From CAWBYL01 sp963793025 (GTDB taxonomy: Bacteria > Actinomycetota > Acidimicrobiia > Acidimicrobiales > Acidimicrobilacustridaceae): 64,000 nt of DNA. This document shows positions 63,348-64,000 of this stretch, one piece after another. The translations under genes and the position numbers were made by a program. The stretch covers positions 372,001 to 436,000 of the forward strand of contig CAWBYL010000005.1 in NCBI GenBank assembly GCA_963793025.1, in the 5' to 3' direction. The stretch's first letter is position 1; each line of letters starts with the position of its first letter. The notes beneath the pieces are model-generated. The model was not told the origin of the DNA. It saw only the letters and a list, made by a program, of their open reading frames with translations, and searched no databases.

Positions 63348-64000
63348 ATGTCCGCCACCCGGGTCGCCCTCGCCGGATCCACCGGCTCGATCGGCACCCA
63401 GGCCCTCGAGGTGATCGAGGCCGAGCCGGAGCGATTCGAGCTGGCCGCCATCGGGGCCACCGGTCGTCAACCCGCGGTGGTGGTCGACCAGGCCCGGCGC
63501 CACCGGCCCAAGGTGGTGGCGGTGGCGGATCCGGCCGCTGCCGCCGCGATCGCCGCCGAGCTGCCCGAGTGCGATGTCCGGGGTGGATCCGAGGCCCTGG
63601 CCAGTCTGGCCACCGAGGCCGACGTGGTGGTCAACGGCGTGGTCGGCTTCGCCGGACTGGCCGTGACCCTCGCCACCCTCGAAGCTGGTCGCCGCCTGGC
63701 GCTGGCCAACAAGGAGTCCCTCATCGCCGCCGGTCCGGTCGTGCAGCGGGCCCGACGCACCCCGGGAGCCGAACTGGTACCGGTCGACAGCGAGCACGGG
63801 GCCATCCACCAGTGCCTTCGGGCCAACGACAACCCCGACCGGGTCGCCCGGCTCCTGCTCACCGCCAGCGGCGGGCCCTTCCGGGGCCGCCCGGCCGCCG
63901 AGCTGGCCGCCGTCACCGTCGAGGAGGCCTTGGCCCACCCCACCTGGAGCATGGGTCCCAAGATCACGATCGACTCGTCGACGCTGATGAACAAGGGCCT
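63348..64000 (+). CDS. dxr: 1-deoxy-D-xylulose 5-phosphate reductoisomerase, 5' part
   Basis: Second step of the MEP isoprenoid pathway. 217 codons are visible and the gene runs off the window. NADPH loop GSTGSIGTQALEV, NKESLI, metal-binding DSEHGAIHQCL, TASGGPFRG and HPTWSMGPKITIDSSTLMNK are all Dxr motifs. ATG 63348 is 71 bases after cdsA and preceded by a -10-like box. cdsA-dxr is the usual actinobacterial neighbour pair. Confidence 0.97.
   Translation, partial: MSATRVALAGSTGSIGTQALEVIEAEPERFELAAIGATGRQPAVVVDQARRHRPKVVAVADPAAAAAIAAELPECDVRGGSEALASLATEADVVVNGVVGFAGLAVTLATLEAGRRLALANKESLIAAGPVVQRARRTPGAELVPVDSEHGAIHQCLRANDNPDRVARLLLTASGGPFRGRPAAELAAVTVEEALAHPTWSMGPKITIDSSTLMNKG

Overview
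The window is 64 kb of very GC-rich DNA, dense with genes, many starting at GTG and many overlapping as ATGA, TGATG or GTGA. Gene content and order point to a high-GC actinobacterium, most likely class Acidimicrobiia. The evidence is the blocks rho-rpmE-prfA-prmC...glyA-wecA-atp and comM-dprA-xer-whiG-rpsB-tsf-pyrH-frr-cdsA-dxr, a polyphosphate glucokinase, a WS/DGAT acyltransferase and the AmmeMemoRadiSam genes. The class is an inference from gene content; no rRNA is present. I see no tRNA, rRNA, CRISPR array, insertion sequence or prophage.

Layout. 1-7210: end of rho, rpmE, a hypothetical gene, prfA and prmC, then four unrelated genes (zinc-ribbon membrane protein, EamA transporter, menB, cyclic-nucleotide-binding protein) placed inside an otherwise conserved block. 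7320-18720: LMW protein tyrosine phosphatase, glyA, a WecA-type glycan initiator and a complete F1Fo ATP synthase operon with two b-type subunits, closed by a strong hairpin. 18809-30850: accessory genes, including an ArsR/SRPBCC operon divergent from a stand-alone clpP across paired operators, an ECF sigma factor with a membrane partner, PPK2, a zinc metallopeptidase, a 2H phosphoesterase-GNAT fusion, an SDR, a DacB-type PBP and an amidohydrolase. 31073-41681: an acyl-CoA dehydrogenase pair, a GNAT, a degenerate TPP-enzyme homologue, a frameshifted aldehyde dehydrogenase, WS/DGAT, an esterase and an EAL protein. 41774-50783: sugar metabolism (6-phosphogluconate dehydrogenase, epimerase, pgi, TIM-barrel isomerase, ppgK), the AmmeMemoRadiSam operon with a frameshift in its Memo gene, a histidine phosphatase and two small genes. 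50856-64000: cytochrome c, comM, dprA, tyrosine recombinase, whiG-type sigma factor, an M23-like/lipase fusion, then rpsB-tsf, pyrH, frr, cdsA and the start of dxr.

How parts fit together. The first and last blocks are housekeeping: translation termination and recycling, ATP synthesis, nucleotide, phospholipid and isoprenoid precursors. The middle suggests an aerobic heterotroph that oxidises acyl-CoAs, may store wax esters or triacylglycerol, and uses polyphosphate both to make nucleotides (PPK2) and to phosphorylate glucose (PpgK feeding pgi and 6-phosphogluconate dehydrogenase).

Points that stand out are two loci carrying paired copies of the same palindromic repeat 14 kb apart, a two-operator divergent control region at arsR/clpP, repeated -10-like boxes 5-8 nt before start codons (leaderless transcripts), two one-base frameshifts, and several unusual protein architectures. 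Nothing here amounts to a clearly new defence or mobile system. Function assignments are from motif recognition only; no searches were run.
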